A DNA stretch of 64,000 nt from Algihabitans albus. GTDB taxonomy: Bacteria > Pseudomonadota > Alphaproteobacteria > Kiloniellales > DSM-21159. Made by a program: the position numbers and the translations under genes. The stretch spans positions 124,548 to 188,547 of the forward strand of contig NZ_QXNY01000004.1 in assembly GCF_003572205.1 (NCBI RefSeq). The letters are read 5' to 3'. Position 1 is the first letter of the stretch. Each line of letters opens with the position of its first letter. The notes under the pieces were generated by a model. The model did not search any database. It was not told where the DNA came from and saw nothing but the letters and a program-made list of their open reading frames with translations. Shown piece by piece: positions 53,459 to 63,610 of this stretch.

Positions 53459-53731
53459 CTATTGATTCGGCATGGGGAAGGTCAGCAGGCCGCCATCGGG
53501 CTGTGCTTGAACTTCGGCCCCGGGAAAGTAGGCCGGGGGCGGCGTTTCGACCACCACTTCGTTCTTGCCGTCCCGGAAGCCCCCTCCATGGAGAGGGGCG
53601 TAGGGCAAACTCCATTCCGGACCGGCGTCCTGAGGGACCTCCGGCGGGTTCTTCACGCCACAGCCGACCAGAAGCAGCAGGATGACGAAAGCCAGGGGCA
53701 ACGACGAGAACAGGTGCCTTCGCAGGATCAT
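53459..53731 (-). CDS. Small lipoprotein, LptM/YifL-like
   Basis: 90 residues with a lipoprotein signal peptide: a basic start (MILRRHLF), a hydrophobic core and the lipobox LVGC at about residues 21-24, followed by [10 protein letters not shown] short Pro-rich lipoprotein with 'CGxKxxxxxP' beside lysA or dapF is characteristic of LptM/YifL, which in E. coli assists maturation of the LptD outer-membrane complex. Overlaps argH by 4 bases. Confidence 0.75.
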   Translation of the reverse strand: MILRRHLFSSLPLAFVILLLLVGCGVKNPPEVPQDAGPEWSLPYAPLHGGGFRDGKNEVVVETPPPAYFPGAEVQAQPDGGLLTFPMPNQ

Positions 53732-55179
53732 AGGAAACGCTCCCGAGCCAGGGTGGCAGCCTCACGGACACGCTCCGGCGCGGTTCCGCCGAAGGACATG
53801 CGGCTTGCCACCGCCCGCTCTACCGTCAGGACGGAAAAGACATCATCGGTGATGCGACCGTCCGCCGCCTGCATCTCAGCCAAAGACAGGTCGGCGAGGC
53901 CGACTTTCTTCTCTTCGGCCAGCTTGACCAGACGGCCTGTCACATGATGCGCCTCTCGGAACGGCATGCCAACGGCACGCACCAGCCAATCGGCCAAATC
54001 CGTGGCGGTCAGGAACCCGCTGCCGCAGGCCTTGGCCATGGCGGCAGGGTCGGCCTTCAGGTCGCGCAGCATGCCGGTCATGGCGAGGAGGCAGAGACTC
54101 AGGGTATCGACGGCCTCGAAAACCGGCTCCTTGTCCTCCTGCATATCCTTGCCGTAGGTCATCGGCAGACCCTTCATCACCACAAGCAGCGTCGTCAGGG
54201 CGCCGATCACCCGTCCCGCCTTGCCGCGCACCAACTCGGCGGCGTCGGGATTCTTCTTCTGCGGCATGATGGAGCTGCCGGTCGTGAAGGCATCCGACAA
54301 GGTCACGAAGGCGAAGCCCTGCGAACACCAGAGCACCAGTTCCTCTGCCAGGCGCGAAAGGTGAACCGCGAGAATGGAGCCAGCGGCCAGGAACTCGATG
54401 GCGAAATCGCGGGCGGAGACGGCATCCAGCGAGTTGGCCAGAGGCCGGTCGAAGCCCAAGGCGGCGGCCGTTGCCTGCCGGTCGATCGGAAAGGAGGTGC
54501 CGGCCAGGGCAGCGGCCCCCAGGGGACTCTCGTTCACGCGCGCACGGCAGTCGGACAAGCGCCCGCGGTCGCGGCCGAGCATCTCCACATAGGCCAGCAT
54601 ATGGTGGCCGAAGGTGACCGGCTGGGCCGCTTGCAGGTGGGTGTATCCCGGCATGACCGTCGCGGCCTCGGCCTCGGCCTGGCCGATCAAGGCGGCCTGA
54701 AGATCGCGAAGCTGACCATCCAGCGCGTCGAGGGCGCCGCGCAGCCACAAGCGGAAGTCGGTCGCCACCTGATCGTTCCGGCTGCGCGCGGTATGCAGCC
54801 GGCCGGCCGCCGCGCCGATCAGTTCTGCCAGCCGCGCCTCGACGTTCATGTGGATGTCTTCGAGCGCGGCGGAAAAAGCGAAATCGCCGCTCTCGATCTC
54901 TTGAAGCACCTGCTCTAGACCTCGGCGGATCGCATCGCCATCTCCCACCGAGACGATACCCTGGGCGACCAGCATCGCCGCATGGGCCCGAGAGGCTGCG
55001 ATGTCCTCCCGGTAGAAACGCCGGTCGAAATCGATGGAGGCGTTGATCCGCTCCATCGCCTCGTCCGGTCCCACGGCGAAGCGCCCGCCCCACATCGAGT
55101 TGGCGCTCGGTGAGGCGGAGTCGACGGCCGCCGAAGGGTTCGCCATGGAAACGTTGCTCTTGTCGTGCATGTCGCTCAT
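53728..55179 (-). CDS. argH: Argininosuccinate lyase
   Basis: 483 residues from ATG 55179. [21 protein letters not shown] at the N-terminus, [15 protein letters not shown] with the catalytic pair region, and the fumarase-superfamily signature [13 protein letters not shown]. Splits argininosuccinate to arginine and fumarate. ATGs at 55146 and 55095 are alternative starts, since the first 25 residues are poorly conserved. Its start lies only 17 bases from the divergent thioredoxin-like gene. Confidence 0.95.
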   Translation of the reverse strand: MSDMHDKSNVSMANPSAAVDSASPSANSMWGGRFAVGPDEAMERINASIDFDRRFYREDIAASRAHAAMLVAQGIVSVGDGDAIRRGLEQVLQEIESGDFAFSAALEDIHMNVEARLAELIGAAAGRLHTARSRNDQVATDFRLWLRGALDALDGQLRDLQAALIGQAEAEAATVMPGYTHLQAAQPVTFGHHMLAYVEMLGRDRGRLSDCRARVNESPLGAAALAGTSFPIDRQATAAALGFDRPLANSLDAVSARDFAIEFLAAGSILAVHLSRLAEELVLWCSQGFAFVTLSDAFTTGSSIMPQKKNPDAAELVRGKAGRVIGALTTLLVVMKGLPMTYGKDMQEDKEPVFEAVDTLSLCLLAMTGMLRDLKADPAAMAKACGSGFLTATDLADWLVRAVGMPFREAHHVTGRLVKLAEEKKVGLADLSLAEMQAADGRITDDVFSVLTVERAVASRMSFGGTAPERVREAATLARERFL

Positions 55180-55196
55180 GGGGAGACCTGTACCGA

Positions 55197-55814
55197 ATGA
55201 TTCAAGGACTTGGAAAGGCTTTCCTCGGAACCTCGGCTCTGTTGGCAGCCGGTTTGAGCGTCCTCCTGGCGACAGCTCCGGCGGGTAGCGTTCGGGCCGG
55301 TGAGCCACCGCTGAGCCCGGCTCTCGAGGAGCTTTGGGTGACTTTGCTGCCTCCGGTCGCGACTCCGGAACGCAGTTTCACCTTGGCGCGCGACGGCGTC
55401 GAACAAACCATAACGCTCGGCGATCTGTCCGGCGACGTCCTGCTGGTCAACTTCTGGGCAACCTGGTGCGCGCCCTGCATTCATGAGATGCCGTCGCTCG
55501 ACCAGCTACAGGCGGATCTTGCCGACGAAGGACTGCAGGTCGTCGCCATCTCCGTCGACCGCGGTGGGCTGACTCAGATTGAGCCCTTCTTCACCGACCT
55601 GCGTCTGGACCATCTTGCCGTCTATCTGGACCCGAAGGGCGAGCTCGCCCGCGATCTGGATGTACGCGGTCTTCCCAGCAGCTATCTGGTCGACCGCAAC
55701 GGCAAGGTGGTCGGGGCCATGCAGGGCGCCTACGACTGGGCCGCTGAGGACGCCAAAGCCTTGATCCGCCACTATCTGGACCAACCGGTACGACAGCAGG
55801 ACGCCGCCAGGTAA
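55197..55814 (+). CDS. TlpA-family periplasmic thioredoxin-like protein
   Basis: 205 residues. An N-terminal hydrophobic segment (about 8-30) ending in VRAG is a signal peptide or anchor. The AhpC/TlpA fold has WCAPC (Cys91, Cys94), [10 protein letters not shown] and the cis-Pro loop [16 protein letters not shown]. TlpA-type proteins reduce periplasmic thiols, for example in cytochrome c or CuA assembly; the PCu(A)C chaperone at 21.7 kb would be a plausible partner, though unlinked. GGGGAG (55180-55185) precedes the ATG. The stop lies 4 bases from the convergent htpG stop. Confidence 0.9.
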   Translation: MIQGLGKAFLGTSALLAAGLSVLLATAPAGSVRAGEPPLSPALEELWVTLLPPVATPERSFTLARDGVEQTITLGDLSGDVLLVNFWATWCAPCIHEMPSLDQLQADLADEGLQVVAISVDRGGLTQIEPFFTDLRLDHLAVYLDPKGELARDLDVRGLPSSYLVDRNGKVVGAMQGAYDWAAEDAKALIRHYLDQPVRQQDAAR

Positions 55815-55818
55815 GGGG

Positions 55819-57771
55819 CTAATTCAGCCCCTTCGCCACCAGGCCGGCCAAGCGCCGCGAGAAGGCGGCCGGATCGAGCGGCGGCTCGCCCTCCAAAATG
55901 CGCGCCTGGTCGAGAAGCAGCAGTCCGACCTCCTCGATGTTCTCCCCGGCTCCCGCAGCGGCGGTTTTGGCCGTCTCCGACAAGGCTGCGACCAGCGGAT
56001 GCTTCGGATTCAGTTCGAGGATGCGCGTCGGTGTATCGTCCAGGCGCTGATGCTGTTTCAGCAATCGCGCCAGATGCAGGTCGATGTCGCCCTCGTCGGC
56101 GACCAGACAGACCGGACTGTCGGTCAGGCGCTTGGAGGCGCGCACGTCCTTCACCTTGCCCTGCAGAGAGACCCTCAGCATCGCAAGCAGGGTCTCGAGC
56201 CCTCCGTCTTCTTTCTCGTCCGCATCCTCCGCGCTTTCGGCCTCGCCCACCTTGTCGAGTTCGCCGCCGGCCCGGGTCACCGACCGGAAGGGCTTGTCCC
56301 GATAGGTCCCGACCCGCACGGTCCAAAACTCGTCGATGGGGTCGGTAAGCAAGAGAACCTCGATTCCCTTGGCCCGGAAGCCTTCGAGCTGCGGGCTGCG
56401 GACCAACTGCTCCAGGTCGTCGCCGGCCAGGATGTAGATCGCTTCCTGCTCCTCCGGCATGCGGGTCAGATAGTCGGCCAAGGTGGTCCAGCCGGCGTCG
56501 CCCAGGTCGGGTGCGGTCGACTTGAAACGCGCCAGCTTCAGCAGCGTATCGTCATGCCCGCTGTCCTCGTAGAGGCCTTCCTTCAAAACCGGGCCGAAGT
56601 TTTCCCAGAAGGTGACGTAGGCCTCCGGTTCCTTCTCGGCTTTCTTCTCCAAGTCCGACAGCACGCGCTTGGTGAGACCCTGCCGGATCTTGGCGAGCAC
56701 GGGATTGTTCTGCAGCAACTCGCGACTGACGTTGAGCGGCAAGTCCTCCGAATCCACAACGCCGCGCAGGAAGCGGAGCCAAGTCGGGACCACCTCCGTG
56801 CAGTCGTCGGTAATGAAGACCCGCTTGACGTAGAGCTTCACCCCGCCGCGTCGGCTCGGATCGAAGAGATCGAGCGGCCGCGTACCGGGAATGAAGAGCA
56901 GACCGCTGTATTCGATCATGCCCTCGGCCTTGAAATGGAGTGTCTGCCAAGGCTGATCGAAGGCATGCGCCACGTCATGGTAGAACTGCTGGTACTGCTC
57001 CTCGGTGACCTCGCTTTTCGGCCGGGCCCAGAGGGCTCCGGCGGAATTCAGCGTCTCGGGCTCGCTCCCGTCTTCCCCTTCGCCCGGGGAGAGTTTGACC
57101 GGAACCGAGATATGGTCGCTGTAGGTCTTGACGATATGACGCAGGCGCAGCGGCTCGGCATAGTCTCCCGCATCCTCCTTCAGGTGGAGCAGGATCCGGG
57201 TTCCCCGCGCCGGGGCCTCGGTGGTTTCCTCGACAGTGAAGCCGCTGCGCCCGTCGCTCTCCCAGCGCCAGCCGTGCTGCTCGCCGGCGCGCCTGGAGAA
57301 GACTTCGACCTTGTCGGCCACCATGAAGGCGGAATAGAAGCCGACGCCGAATTGACCGATCAGGTCGACTTCCGTCTTCTTGTCCCCGAGCTGACTGAGA
57401 AACTTGGCGGAGCCCGAGTGGGCAATAGTGCCCAGGTTCTCAATCAGTTCGTCGCGCGTCATGCCGACGCCGCTATCGACGATCTCGAGCTGTTTGGCAG
57501 CCGCATTGGGCCGCAGTTCGACAGCCAGTTCCGCCGCGCCGGAAAGCAACTCCGGTTGGGTCAAGGCCAGATAGCGCAAGCGGTCGCAGGCATCGGCCCC
57601 GTTCGAGATGAGCTCGCGCAGAAAGATATCGCGGTTCGAGTAGAGCGCGTTCGCGACAATATCGAGCAGGCGGCTGACCTCGGCCTGAAAAGCGAGGGGC
57701 TCAGAGGTGGCTGGGCCTGTGTTGGCCGAGTCGGTCTGAGGACTGTCGGTTTGGGATTCGTTATCGGGCAT
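55819..57771 (-). CDS. htpG: Molecular chaperone HtpG (Hsp90)
   Basis: 650 residues. GHKL ATPase motifs: FLRELISNGADACDRLR, VDSGVGMTRDEL, GTIAHSGSAKF and GQFGVGFYSAFMVA; middle domain with GVVDSEDLPLNVSRE. Length matches bacterial Hsp90. A Ser/Thr/Gln-rich tail of about 25 residues precedes the conserved start. GAAGG precedes the ATG. A short hairpin (GCCGGG 57812-57817 / CCCGGC 57825-57830) lies about 40 bases upstream, in the 5' leader or promoter. Confidence 0.96.
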   Translation of the reverse strand: MPDNESQTDSPQTDSANTGPATSEPLAFQAEVSRLLDIVANALYSNRDIFLRELISNGADACDRLRYLALTQPELLSGAAELAVELRPNAAAKQLEIVDSGVGMTRDELIENLGTIAHSGSAKFLSQLGDKKTEVDLIGQFGVGFYSAFMVADKVEVFSRRAGEQHGWRWESDGRSGFTVEETTEAPARGTRILLHLKEDAGDYAEPLRLRHIVKTYSDHISVPVKLSPGEGEDGSEPETLNSAGALWARPKSEVTEEQYQQFYHDVAHAFDQPWQTLHFKAEGMIEYSGLLFIPGTRPLDLFDPSRRGGVKLYVKRVFITDDCTEVVPTWLRFLRGVVDSEDLPLNVSRELLQNNPVLAKIRQGLTKRVLSDLEKKAEKEPEAYVTFWENFGPVLKEGLYEDSGHDDTLLKLARFKSTAPDLGDAGWTTLADYLTRMPEEQEAIYILAGDDLEQLVRSPQLEGFRAKGIEVLLLTDPIDEFWTVRVGTYRDKPFRSVTRAGGELDKVGEAESAEDADEKEDGGLETLLAMLRVSLQGKVKDVRASKRLTDSPVCLVADEGDIDLHLARLLKQHQRLDDTPTRILELNPKHPLVAALSETAKTAAAGAGENIEEVGLLLLDQARILEGEPPLDPAAFSRRLAGLVAKGLN

Positions 57772-57963
57772 AAGACCTTCGATCCTCCAACGGATGCTTT
57801 TTCTTGCTTGTGCCGGGCTCCGGTCCCGGCAACTCTGACGTCAAGGTGAGCATGCGGGGCGCCTCTGACGATCAGGCCGCGCGAAGATATGTGTGGAAAG
57901 CTCGTGGCCTGCAAGGCCGGCGGCGAGTCCACGTCGCCGAGACAGCGCGGGAGAGCTGCGCCG

Positions 57964-58677
57964 ATGCAACATACAACCGAGACCGACGATCATTTCGCTG
58001 GCGCTCGCGCCGGGATGCTCAAGGAGATCGCACAGGAAGCGGCGGAGGCCGCCGGCTGGACCGGGCGGTCGAAGCTGCGGGCGGAGGTGCTCGAGGCCGT
58101 CGGCAGGGTTCCGCGAGAGAGGTTCATCGCGGCGGGCGAGGCTGCCGAAGCCTATCGGAACCGGCCGCTGCCAATCGGCTGTGCCCAGACCATCAGTCAG
58201 CCCTTCATCGTCGCTCTGATGAGCGACCTCTGCGGAGCCGGCCCGGGCAAGCGCATCCTGGAGATCGGCACCGGTTGCGGCTACCAGGCCGCAGTACTGG
58301 CGGAATTGGGCGCCGAGGTTTGGTCGATCGAGTCGCTGCCCGAGCTTTACGAGGGAGCTCGCACGCGGCTGCGAAACCTGAAGTATAGGCAGATTCATCT
58401 GCGTCTCGGCGACGGCACGCGCGGCTGGCCGGAGGCAGCGCCCTTTCACGGCATTATCGTGACCGCGGCGGCGGCGCGCCGGGTTCCACCGGCGCTGATC
58501 GACCAGCTCGCCGCCGGCGGGGCGCTGGTCTGCCCCGTGGCCGAAGGCGGATCCCTCGGCAGCCTCCTGGGCACGCCGACCCAAAGGCTCTATCTGATCC
58601 AGAAGGACGTTCACGGCGTGGTTTCCAGCCGCGACGTACTGCCGGTCGCCTTCGTCCCTCTGGTCGAAGGCAGCTAG
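57964..58677 (+). CDS. pcm: Protein-L-isoaspartate O-methyltransferase
   Basis: 237 residues from ATG 57964, which follows GGGAGAG. The substrate loop is LPIGCAQTISQPFIVALM (family: GxGQTISQP; here Cys-Ala precede Gln), and SAM binding is shown by LEIGTGCGYQAAVLA. Also VPRERFIA and GIIVTAAA (family: IVTAAA). Methylates isoaspartyl residues in aged proteins for repair. Divergent from htpG, so both belong to protein quality control. Confidence 0.92.
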   Translation: MQHTTETDDHFAGARAGMLKEIAQEAAEAAGWTGRSKLRAEVLEAVGRVPRERFIAAGEAAEAYRNRPLPIGCAQTISQPFIVALMSDLCGAGPGKRILEIGTGCGYQAAVLAELGAEVWSIESLPELYEGARTRLRNLKYRQIHLRLGDGTRGWPEAAPFHGIIVTAAAARRVPPALIDQLAAGGALVCPVAEGGSLGSLLGTPTQRLYLIQKDVHGVVSSRDVLPVAFVPLVEGS

Positions 58678-58778
58678 ATCAAGGCCTGCAGGTCGAGGGA
58701 CCCGCAAGCGAGACGCTCCAGCCGGCCAAGCCCCACCACTTGCAAGTCCTCTTCGAGAAAGCAATCTTGCAAAGCATC

Positions 58779-61313
58779 ATGCGCGAACGCCGCATCACGG
58801 CCGTGCTCGGCCCGACCAACACCGGCAAAACCCACCTGGCCGTCGAGCGGATGCTCGGGCACGGCAGCGGTACCATGGGGTTTCCCCTGCGCCTACTGGC
58901 CCGCGAGACCTATGATCGCGTCCTCCGCCTCAAGGGTGCCGATCAGGTCGCTCTGATCACCGGCGAGGAAAAGATTCTCCCTGCCCGCGCGCGCTATTTC
59001 ATCTGCACCGTCGAATCGATGCCGCTCGGTCGCGACGTCGCTTTTCTGGCCGTGGACGAGATCCAGCTCGCGGCAGACCCGGAGCGCGGACATGTCTTCA
59101 CCGAACGGCTGCTGCGGGCCCGCGGCCAGGATGAAACCATGTTCCTGGGCGCCGAGACGATCCGGCCGCTGATTCGCAGGCTGGTGCCGGAGGCCGAAAT
59201 CATCTCGCGTCCGCGCATGTCGACCTTAAGCTATGCCGGCGCCAAGAAAATCACGCGCCTTCCGCCACGCTCGGCGGTCGTCGCCTTCTCGGCGGCGGAG
59301 GTCTATGCCACCGCCGAATTGATGCGCCGGCAGCGCGGCGGCACGGCCGTAGTGCTCGGCGCACTCAGCCCGCGCACCCGCAATGCGCAGGTCGGTCTCT
59401 TCGAGGCAGGAGAGGTCGACTATCTGGTGGCCACCGATGCGATCGGCATGGGCCTCAATCTCGGTCTTGACCATGTCTGCTTCGCGCGTCTGCGCAAGTT
59501 CGACGGGCGGCTTGCCCGTCGGCTAAGCCCCCAGGAGGTGGCGCAGATCGCCGGGCGCGCCGGCCGGCATATGGCCGACGGAACCTTCGGCACCACCACG
59601 GAACTGGGCGGCATGGATGCCGAGCTGGTGGAGGCTGTCGAAGATCATGCCTTCGATCCTCTGACCGCCGTGACCTGGCGCAACGGCGATCTCGATTTTT
59701 CCAGTCCGAAGGCGCTGCTGCGCTCGCTCGATCGCCCCCCACCGCGGCCCGAGTTGATCCGCGTGCGCAACGCGGAAGACCAACTGGCCCTCGCCGCGCT
59801 CAGCCGCGAAGGCGGCCCAGCGGTGTTGGCCGACCGGACGGACCGGGTCCGGCTGCTCTGGGAAGTCTGTCAGATCCCCGATTTCCGGAAGACGCTGACG
59901 GATTCCCACGTTCGTCTGCTGGACCAGATCTACCGCCATTTGCTGGACCGCGACCGGCGGCTGCCGGACGATTTCGTCGCCGGCCAGATCGCCAAGCTGG
60001 ATCGCGATGAGGGCGACATCGACGCCCTGGTCGCCCGGATCGCCCACATCCGCACCTGGACCTTCGTGACTCACCGCGCCGACTGGCTGGAAGACGCGAC
60101 TCACTGGCAGGAGCGAACGCGAAGGATCGAGGACAAGCTGTCCGACGCGCTGCACGAACGCCTGACCCAGCGTTTCGTCGACAAGCGGACGGCAACGCTG
60201 GTCAAGCGGCTGGACAGCGGCGACAAGCTGCTGAGCGCCGTCAAATCGAACGGCGAGGTGGTGGTGGAGGGCGAACACGTCGGCCAGCTCGAGGGCTTTC
60301 GCTTTCGTCTGGACGCCAGCGCGGAGAAGCAAGACCGCCGCGCCCTGCTTGCCGCAACCCGACGTGCCTTGACCGAAGAGATGCCTCTGCGCGTTCGCCG
60401 TATCGAAGCCGACGACGACGGCAGTTTTCGGCTAACGGCTCAGGGCCGCCTGCTGTGGCGCGAGGCACCGCTTGCCCGGCTGGCGGCCGGCGACTCGGTC
60501 TTGAACCCGCAGGTCGAGGTCGCACGCAGCGAATTCCTCGATGGACCGGCACGCGAGCGGCTGCGGTTGCGGCTGGCGGCTTGGCTTGGCCGGCATCTGG
60601 GCAATCGCCTTAAACCGCTTGTCGCCTTGAAGGAGGCTCCCTTGTCGGGTGCCGCACGTGGCCTGGCCTACCAACTGGCGGAAGACCTGGGCTGCCTGGC
60701 ACGCACGATGGTCGCTGATCAGCTTGCCGCCCTGAGCAAGGCCGAACGCAAAGCCCTGACCGAGCTCGGCGTCCGGCTCGGAGCACAGTCGATCTTCGTA
60801 CCCGCCTTGCTGAAGCCACGCCAGCGGGACGTCTGCGCTCTGCTCCAGGGTCTGCGCAAGGATGGCGTCATGCTTCCCTGTCCGGAGGGCGATCCCGCCG
60901 CCTTCGCACCCCCGAGAGAGCTGAACGAGGCCGATCTGCGCGCACTCGGCTACCGGCTGTTCGAAAACGCGGCCGGCCGGCTGGCCCTGCGCGCCGATGT
61001 CTTGGAGCGGCTGGCCTATGCCGCGCTGAAGCGCGGGCGCGGAGGCGCCTTCACGCCCGATGCAGAGCTGACGCGATTGGTCGGAGGAGAAGCCCGGAAC
61101 CTGGCCGTCGCCTTGCCGGCACTTGGGTACTGGACCGTGGATTCAGAGGACGGCCGTAGCTTTCACAGCCGTCCGCCCAAGGGCGGCAGGCGCTCGACCA
61201 AAGCTCCGAAGACCAGCCGAGGTCGCGCTAAGGCGCCTCAGGCGCCATCCCGCCCCGAAGACTCGCCCTTCGCAGCCTTGGCTGCGCTCAAGACCGGAAA
61301 GTCGGCGCGCTGA
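58779..61313 (+). CDS. Suv3-like superfamily 2 RNA helicase
   Basis: 844 residues from ATG 58779; a TTG at 58740 would add 13. Walker A GPTNTGKTH (about 11-19), FPLRLLARETYDR, LAVDEIQLAADPERG (motif II, DEIQ), ATDAIGMGLNLGLDH and IAGRAGRHM (motif VI). This is the arrangement of mitochondrial SUV3, whose alphaproteobacterial relatives carry a long C-terminal extension, here ending in a basic Pro/Lys/Arg tail (about 800-844). Probably an RNA helicase in RNA decay or rRNA handling, but unproven in bacteria. Overlaps the S4 gene by one base (TGATG). Confidence 0.9.
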   Translation: MRERRITAVLGPTNTGKTHLAVERMLGHGSGTMGFPLRLLARETYDRVLRLKGADQVALITGEEKILPARARYFICTVESMPLGRDVAFLAVDEIQLAADPERGHVFTERLLRARGQDETMFLGAETIRPLIRRLVPEAEIISRPRMSTLSYAGAKKITRLPPRSAVVAFSAAEVYATAELMRRQRGGTAVVLGALSPRTRNAQVGLFEAGEVDYLVATDAIGMGLNLGLDHVCFARLRKFDGRLARRLSPQEVAQIAGRAGRHMADGTFGTTTELGGMDAELVEAVEDHAFDPLTAVTWRNGDLDFSSPKALLRSLDRPPPRPELIRVRNAEDQLALAALSREGGPAVLADRTDRVRLLWEVCQIPDFRKTLTDSHVRLLDQIYRHLLDRDRRLPDDFVAGQIAKLDRDEGDIDALVARIAHIRTWTFVTHRADWLEDATHWQERTRRIEDKLSDALHERLTQRFVDKRTATLVKRLDSGDKLLSAVKSNGEVVVEGEHVGQLEGFRFRLDASAEKQDRRALLAATRRALTEEMPLRVRRIEADDDGSFRLTAQGRLLWREAPLARLAAGDSVLNPQVEVARSEFLDGPARERLRLRLAAWLGRHLGNRLKPLVALKEAPLSGAARGLAYQLAEDLGCLARTMVADQLAALSKAERKALTELGVRLGAQSIFVPALLKPRQRDVCALLQGLRKDGVMLPCPEGDPAAFAPPRELNEADLRALGYRLFENAAGRLALRADVLERLAYAALKRGRGGAFTPDAELTRLVGGEARNLAVALPALGYWTVDSEDGRSFHSRPPKGGRRSTKAPKTSRGRAKAPQAPSRPEDSPFAALAALKTGKSAR

Positions 61314-61747
61314 TGGCGAAACCGCCGGTCGAGGACGGCCCCATCAAGGCGGATGGCGGCGGGATGGAGACCCTGCGGCTCGACAAGTGGCTGTTCTTCG
61401 CCCGCTTTTTCAAATCGCGCGCTCTGGCGGCAAAACTCTGCGACTCGAGGAAGTTACGCCTTTCGGGCACCGTGATCGACAAGGCCCATGCCAAGCTGCG
61501 GATCGGCGACGTCCTCACCTTCCCGCAAGGCGACCATGTCCGGGTCATCAAGGTGCTGGCGCTGGCCAGCCGGCGCGGCCCGGCGCCGGAGGCCCAGGCC
61601 CTCTACGAAGATCTGGATCCGCCGAGCGAACAGCCGGCGCTTTCGGCCACCAGCGGACGATCGCACGGCCATCCGGCTGCCGCCGCTCGACCCGGCAAGC
61701 GCGACCGGCGAAAGTTGCTGCGCTTCAAGGCCAGCGATACCCCCTGA
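61313..61747 (+). CDS. S4 RNA-binding domain protein (HslR-like)
   Basis: 144 residues. The S4 domain occupies about 18-80: LRLDKWLFFARFFKSRALAA, SGTVIDKAHAKLRIGDVLTF and VRVIKVLAL. The tail is Pro/Ala-rich and basic (ends RRKLLRFKASD). Related HslR/YrfH binds nascent-chain-blocked 50S subunits in E. coli. Its one-base overlap with the Suv3-like helicase gene is the normal alphaproteobacterial arrangement and suggests a joint role on RNA. Converges with def, 7 bases away. Confidence 0.9.
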   Translation: MAKPPVEDGPIKADGGGMETLRLDKWLFFARFFKSRALAAKLCDSRKLRLSGTVIDKAHAKLRIGDVLTFPQGDHVRVIKVLALASRRGPAPEAQALYEDLDPPSEQPALSATSGRSHGHPAAAARPGKRDRRKLLRFKASDTP

Positions 61748-61754
61748 GCCACTG

Positions 61755-62291
61755 TCAGCTCGCTGCGGAGTAGGCCGGCAAGGCCTGCTGCTTCTTCGCC
61801 TTGAGCAGCTTGCGCAGGATCATGTTGCGCTTCAGCGCCGACATATGGTCGACGAAGAGAATGCCATCGAGATGGTCGATCTCATGCTGAATGCAGGTTG
61901 CCAGAATACCTTCGGCTTCCAGTTCCCGAATCTCGTTCTGGCGGTCTAAGTAGCGCAAACGGATGGCGGCCGGGCGCCTAACCTCGCCGTAGTGGTCCGG
62001 CAGGGAGAGGCAACCTTCCTCGTAGCCTGCATCCTCATCGGACACCCACAGAAGCTCGGGGTTCGCGAGCTGATGGGGTTGCGGCTCCTCACCTTCGCGC
62101 GCCACGTCGACCACGATCACGCGCTTGAGCACACCGACCTGCGGTGCCGCCAAACCGATGCCGGGCGCCACGTACATCGTCTCCAGCATATCGTCCATCA
62201 GCCGGCGAATATCATCATCGACGCGGTCGACGGGGTTGGCCCGTTGCTTCAGGCGAGGATCGGGAGCGGTCAGGATCGGGAGCTTGGCCAT
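61755..62291 (-). CDS. def: Peptide deformylase
   Basis: 178 residues from ATG 62291. The three family motifs are complete: GIGLAAPQ (about 44-51), EGCLS with metal ligand Cys94, and HEIDH with His136 and His140. Removes the formyl group from nascent N-termini. A start 25 codons earlier (62366) would add a non-conserved stretch. No methionyl-tRNA formyltransferase gene follows, although fmt is its usual neighbour: the next gene downstream converges. Confidence 0.95.
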   Translation of the reverse strand: MAKLPILTAPDPRLKQRANPVDRVDDDIRRLMDDMLETMYVAPGIGLAAPQVGVLKRVIVVDVAREGEEPQPHQLANPELLWVSDEDAGYEEGCLSLPDHYGEVRRPAAIRLRYLDRQNEIRELEAEGILATCIQHEIDHLDGILFVDHMSALKRNMILRKLLKAKKQQALPAYSAAS

Positions 62292-62443
62292 GGAGTCGTC
62301 ATATCCAGTGGTGCCGCCAGTTGGCGCGTAGATTGAAATCGTTCCAACAAGAGCTATGCGGTGCATCGCGACCCGTCAAGGCGAGCGACTCGAAACGCGC
62401 GTGCTAGCCTGTTGTCTTTCATTCGCCGCTTAGGGAACGGACT

Positions 62444-63580
62444 GTGCCTCTCAGCCCTGAACTCCTTCTGGCAGGATTCGCTCTGCTGCTGGTTCTGCTC
62501 TTGGCCGTCGCAGTGCTGCGGCGCCCGAAGGGCGAAGACGCAAAAGCCGACCGGGCCGCCGAAGCCATAGCTTTGCAGGCACGCCTCACGGCCATGGCGG
62601 AGAGCCAGGCCGCTACCCAGGCACAGATCGCCGAGGCTTTACGCAGCCAGGAACGCCAACTTGCCGAGGCGATGGACCTGCGTTTGGGCAACTTCACCCA
62701 GCGGGTCGGCGAACGGCTGAACGAGCAGACCCGCACCCAGTCGACGGCCATGACCGATCTGCGTGAGCGCCTGGCCGTGATCGACCGGGCGCAAAAGAAC
62801 ATCACCGAACTCTCGACCCAGGTCGTCGGGCTGCAGGACATCCTCTCGAACAAGCAGGCGCGGGGGGCGTTTGGCGAGGTGCAGCTCAAGGACCTTGTCC
62901 AGTCGGCCCTGCCGCCGTCGGCTTATGACTTCCAGGCCACACTCGCGAACGGCCGGCGTGCCGACTGCCTGATCAAGCTCCCCAATCCACCGGGCCCGAT
63001 CGCGATCGATGCCAAGTTCCCGCTGGAAAGCTATCAAGCCTTGCGCCAAGCCGAAGAGGACTCGGCCCGGCTGGCCGCCCAGCGCGCTTTCGCCACGGAT
63101 CTTCGGAAGCATGTGAGGGACATCGCCGAGCGCTACATCGTTCCCGGCGAAACGGCGGAGTCCGCCCTGCTCTTCCTGCCGAGCGAAGCGGTCTACGCGG
63201 AGCTGCACGCCAACTTCGCCAATGTGGTGGAGGAAAGCTATCGGGCGCGGGTCTGGATCGTCTCCCCCACCACCATGATGGCCACTCTCAACACCGTGCG
63301 CGCGGTGCTGCGCGACGTTCGCATGCGCGAGCAGGCCAGCGTCATCCAGACGGAAGTGCAGACCATGCTGGAGGACGTCACACGGCTCGATCAGCGTGTC
63401 GGCAAGCTGGAGACCCACTTCGATCAGGCCAGCCGCGACATCCGGGATATCCGCATCTCCGCCGACAAGGTCACCAAGCGCGGCGAGCGCATCAAGGACC
63501 TGGAATTGGAAGACGAAGGTGCCGCCGGCCAGATCGCCGATACGGTCGCACCTCCGGCGCGGCCGCGATTGGTGGAGTGA
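62444..63580 (+). CDS. rmuC: DNA recombination protein RmuC
   Basis: 378 residues from GTG 62444 (AGGGA upstream). One N-terminal membrane helix (about 6-24), a coiled-coil segment (35-120), then the RmuC nuclease-like domain: KQARGAFGEVQLKDLV, IDAKFPLESYQAL (catalytic Asp-x-Lys), LLFLPSEAVYAELHANF and VSPTTMMATLNTVRA. Limits DNA rearrangement at inverted repeats in E. coli. Divergent from def. Confidence 0.94.
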   Translation: MPLSPELLLAGFALLLVLLLAVAVLRRPKGEDAKADRAAEAIALQARLTAMAESQAATQAQIAEALRSQERQLAEAMDLRLGNFTQRVGERLNEQTRTQSTAMTDLRERLAVIDRAQKNITELSTQVVGLQDILSNKQARGAFGEVQLKDLVQSALPPSAYDFQATLANGRRADCLIKLPNPPGPIAIDAKFPLESYQALRQAEEDSARLAAQRAFATDLRKHVRDIAERYIVPGETAESALLFLPSEAVYAELHANFANVVEESYRARVWIVSPTTMMATLNTVRAVLRDVRMREQASVIQTEVQTMLEDVTRLDQRVGKLETHFDQASRDIRDIRISADKVTKRGERIKDLELEDEGAAGQIADTVAPPARPRLVE

Positions 63581-63610
63581 AGCGCAGCAGCCGGCAGGGT
63601 CGGATCCTAC

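Noticed and set aside
55999-57849. Plus-strand frame of 616 codons over htpG
   Set aside because: Antisense shadow of htpG with no recognisable domain.
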